From assembly GCA_947579605.1 (NCBI GenBank), contig OX388316.1, positions 19,223,290 to 19,287,289 on the forward strand: 64,000 bases of DNA, given 5' to 3'. This document shows positions 62,758 to 64,000 of the stretch, in pieces. Each line of letters opens with the position of its first letter. Position 1 is the first letter of the stretch. The position numbers were made by a program, and so were the translations under genes. The notes under the pieces were generated by a model. That model was not told where the DNA came from. It searched no databases and saw nothing but the letters and a program-made list of their open reading frames with translations. Origin of the DNA: Athripsodes cinereus. Its lineage: Eukaryota > Arthropoda > Insecta > Trichoptera > Leptoceridae.

Positions 62758-63480
62758 ATATAAGTTTATCTGAGTTCGTAATAAATCCAAATACACCCCC
62801 AAACACCCTTACAGTACGCAATATGCCTGTGTTGTGAAGCTAGAGTAGAAAAATTACTGACTACCTCGAATTACTTAAATATGAAATTGAATATTTTCCA
62901 TTTCTAAGTAGGTACATAACATTATAATTATTATATAATACATTATATGCCTGTCTTCTACCCAATTTCAATTATTTAAGTCTAAATTATAATTTCTTTT
63001 TCAAATTTTCTTTTCACAGAATATAGTTTAATACAATCAGAAGAACGATTCTCAAAGAGCAAATCGAAAAGAATCTGTTTCAAAATTACAATGAAAATTT
63101 GCTTTCGTTAATTTCGTACAACAAAATGTCAAAGGAGAACAAAAACGAAATGATTCAAAGACACGCACGCATTACTGAACATGTCGTTCAACAATCAATA
63201 AGTTAATAAAAAAGTAATCAATGAAGCAAAAGAAAATCAGATATTGGATGGGAAAATCATATTAAAGTGGCACAATATAGTTCATTCACTCATTTTTATT
63301 TCTATCCACCTTCAAAAATCGTAACGTAGAAGCAAAATTCCTATCATTCTGAGCAATTTCGTAAAAAAGAGTTATAACCTTTCTCCATGGAATTCTGAGT
63401 AGGTACTTGATTCGATTCCTGTAATGAAACACGAAAAGAACAGGTATAAAAAAAATTCAAGAAATAATAACACACATTTG
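62758..63480. other. Intergenic, nothing recognised
   Basis: No supported feature. Confidence 0.4.
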
Positions 63481-63483
63481 TGT

Positions 63484-63600
63484 ATTGTGGAGGTGTTTAA
63501 GGCAAGGTTAAAAACCCTATTGTTGAAGAAGTGTTATAATTTTCGAATGGGCCCTTGCGAAGGTTTTTCGCAAAACAGCGCATCTTAAAAAAATTACTGT
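63484..63600 (+). mobile_element. Possible LINE C-terminal scrap
   Basis: The frame VEVFKARLKTLLLKKCYNF resembles the F...L..yL motif that closes many LINE ORFs and is followed by a short tail. Weak evidence. Confidence 0.3.
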
Positions 63601-64000
63601 TTTTTTATTATTATAATTTGGCTATAATAATTATATTTTGTTTAAGGTGTCAGTGGAGTAATGGCTATAACATTAAACATGTAGGTATGTATGATCTAGT
63701 AAAACTCAGTTGTTTAATCCACAAAAAATGTAAAGGAGCGAGAGAGGCAACCAACAATTTATAATTGAACAGTATTGTAAAGAGAAGAAGACAAAAGCAG
63801 TATAGATATACCTAGTACAATAAAAACGTGCGTTTGTGTCTACATTCAATATGAACCCAATAATACTTCTGCACTAATAAAAGTAATGTAATGTGATTAT
63901 TTTATGGACAAAAAACCATACATATCTTGAAGGAGAAAACGGAAAGGATAGAAGAGAGCCAAAACAGCTCACATGAAAAAATCATGTCTCCCTCGACAAT
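63601..64000. other. Window end, nothing recognised
   Basis: AT-rich DNA; no feature supported up to the window edge. Confidence 0.4.

Overview
This is a gene-poor, AT-rich, repeat-packed piece of an insect (arthropod) nuclear genome. The evidence is spliced genes with GT-AG introns, a mariner transposon, several non-LTR retrotransposon lineages with endonuclease or reverse transcriptase domains, tRNA-derived SINEs, hAT-type miniature elements and a short run of the insect telomeric motif TTAGG. The order cannot be fixed from the sequence alone. The TTAGG run and the repeat mix argue weakly against Diptera.

Host genes: I can support two, and they are paralogues. Both encode small secreted six-cysteine Kazal-like (vasotab-like) proteins, and both have three exons with phase-1 introns at matching places. 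Gene 1 is on the + strand (4927-4963, 23912-24094, 25021-25052; 83 aa) with a first intron of about 18.9 kb. Gene 2 is on the - strand (35912-35885, 31996-31787, 30846-30788; 98 aa) with a first intron of about 3.9 kb. They converge tail to tail with about 5.7 kb between the stop codons. Each has a signal-peptide exon, a Kazal exon and a short exon ending the domain with GEC.

Layout: 1-4.9 kb holds an internally deleted mariner and a SINE copy. 4.9-25.1 kb is gene 1, whose introns hold most of the repeats: LINE fragments, palindromic elements, a 39-bp minisatellite (14.4-15.3 kb), a 36-bp minisatellite (20.2-20.55 kb), a hAT MITE and, in intron 2, a cluster of hammerhead-ribozyme-like motifs around a 300-bp palindrome. 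25-30.8 kb holds a 93/95-bp tandem array and a 645-bp deletion derivative of an RTE LINE inserted into a SINE copy. 30.8-36 kb is gene 2. 36-49 kb is intergenic with LINE 3' ends, MITEs and SINE copies. 49-58 kb is LINE-rich: an RT relic with two in-frame deletions, then an almost complete RTE/BovB-like LINE split by a nested Jockey/CR1-like LINE on the opposite strand. 58-64 kb holds a hAT MITE with a perfect 8-bp target duplication and more SINE copies.

A roughly 250-bp repeat occurs about 25 times on both strands. Two copies are bounded by 12-14 bp target duplications and one ends in a (TAG)n tail, so it behaves like a SINE. I saw no CRISPR array, operon, rRNA gene or free-standing tRNA gene. 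The best candidate for something unusual is the set of hammerhead-like palindromic elements at 24.25-24.87 kb and 48.87-49.02 kb, which resemble the self-cleaving termini of Penelope-like elements.
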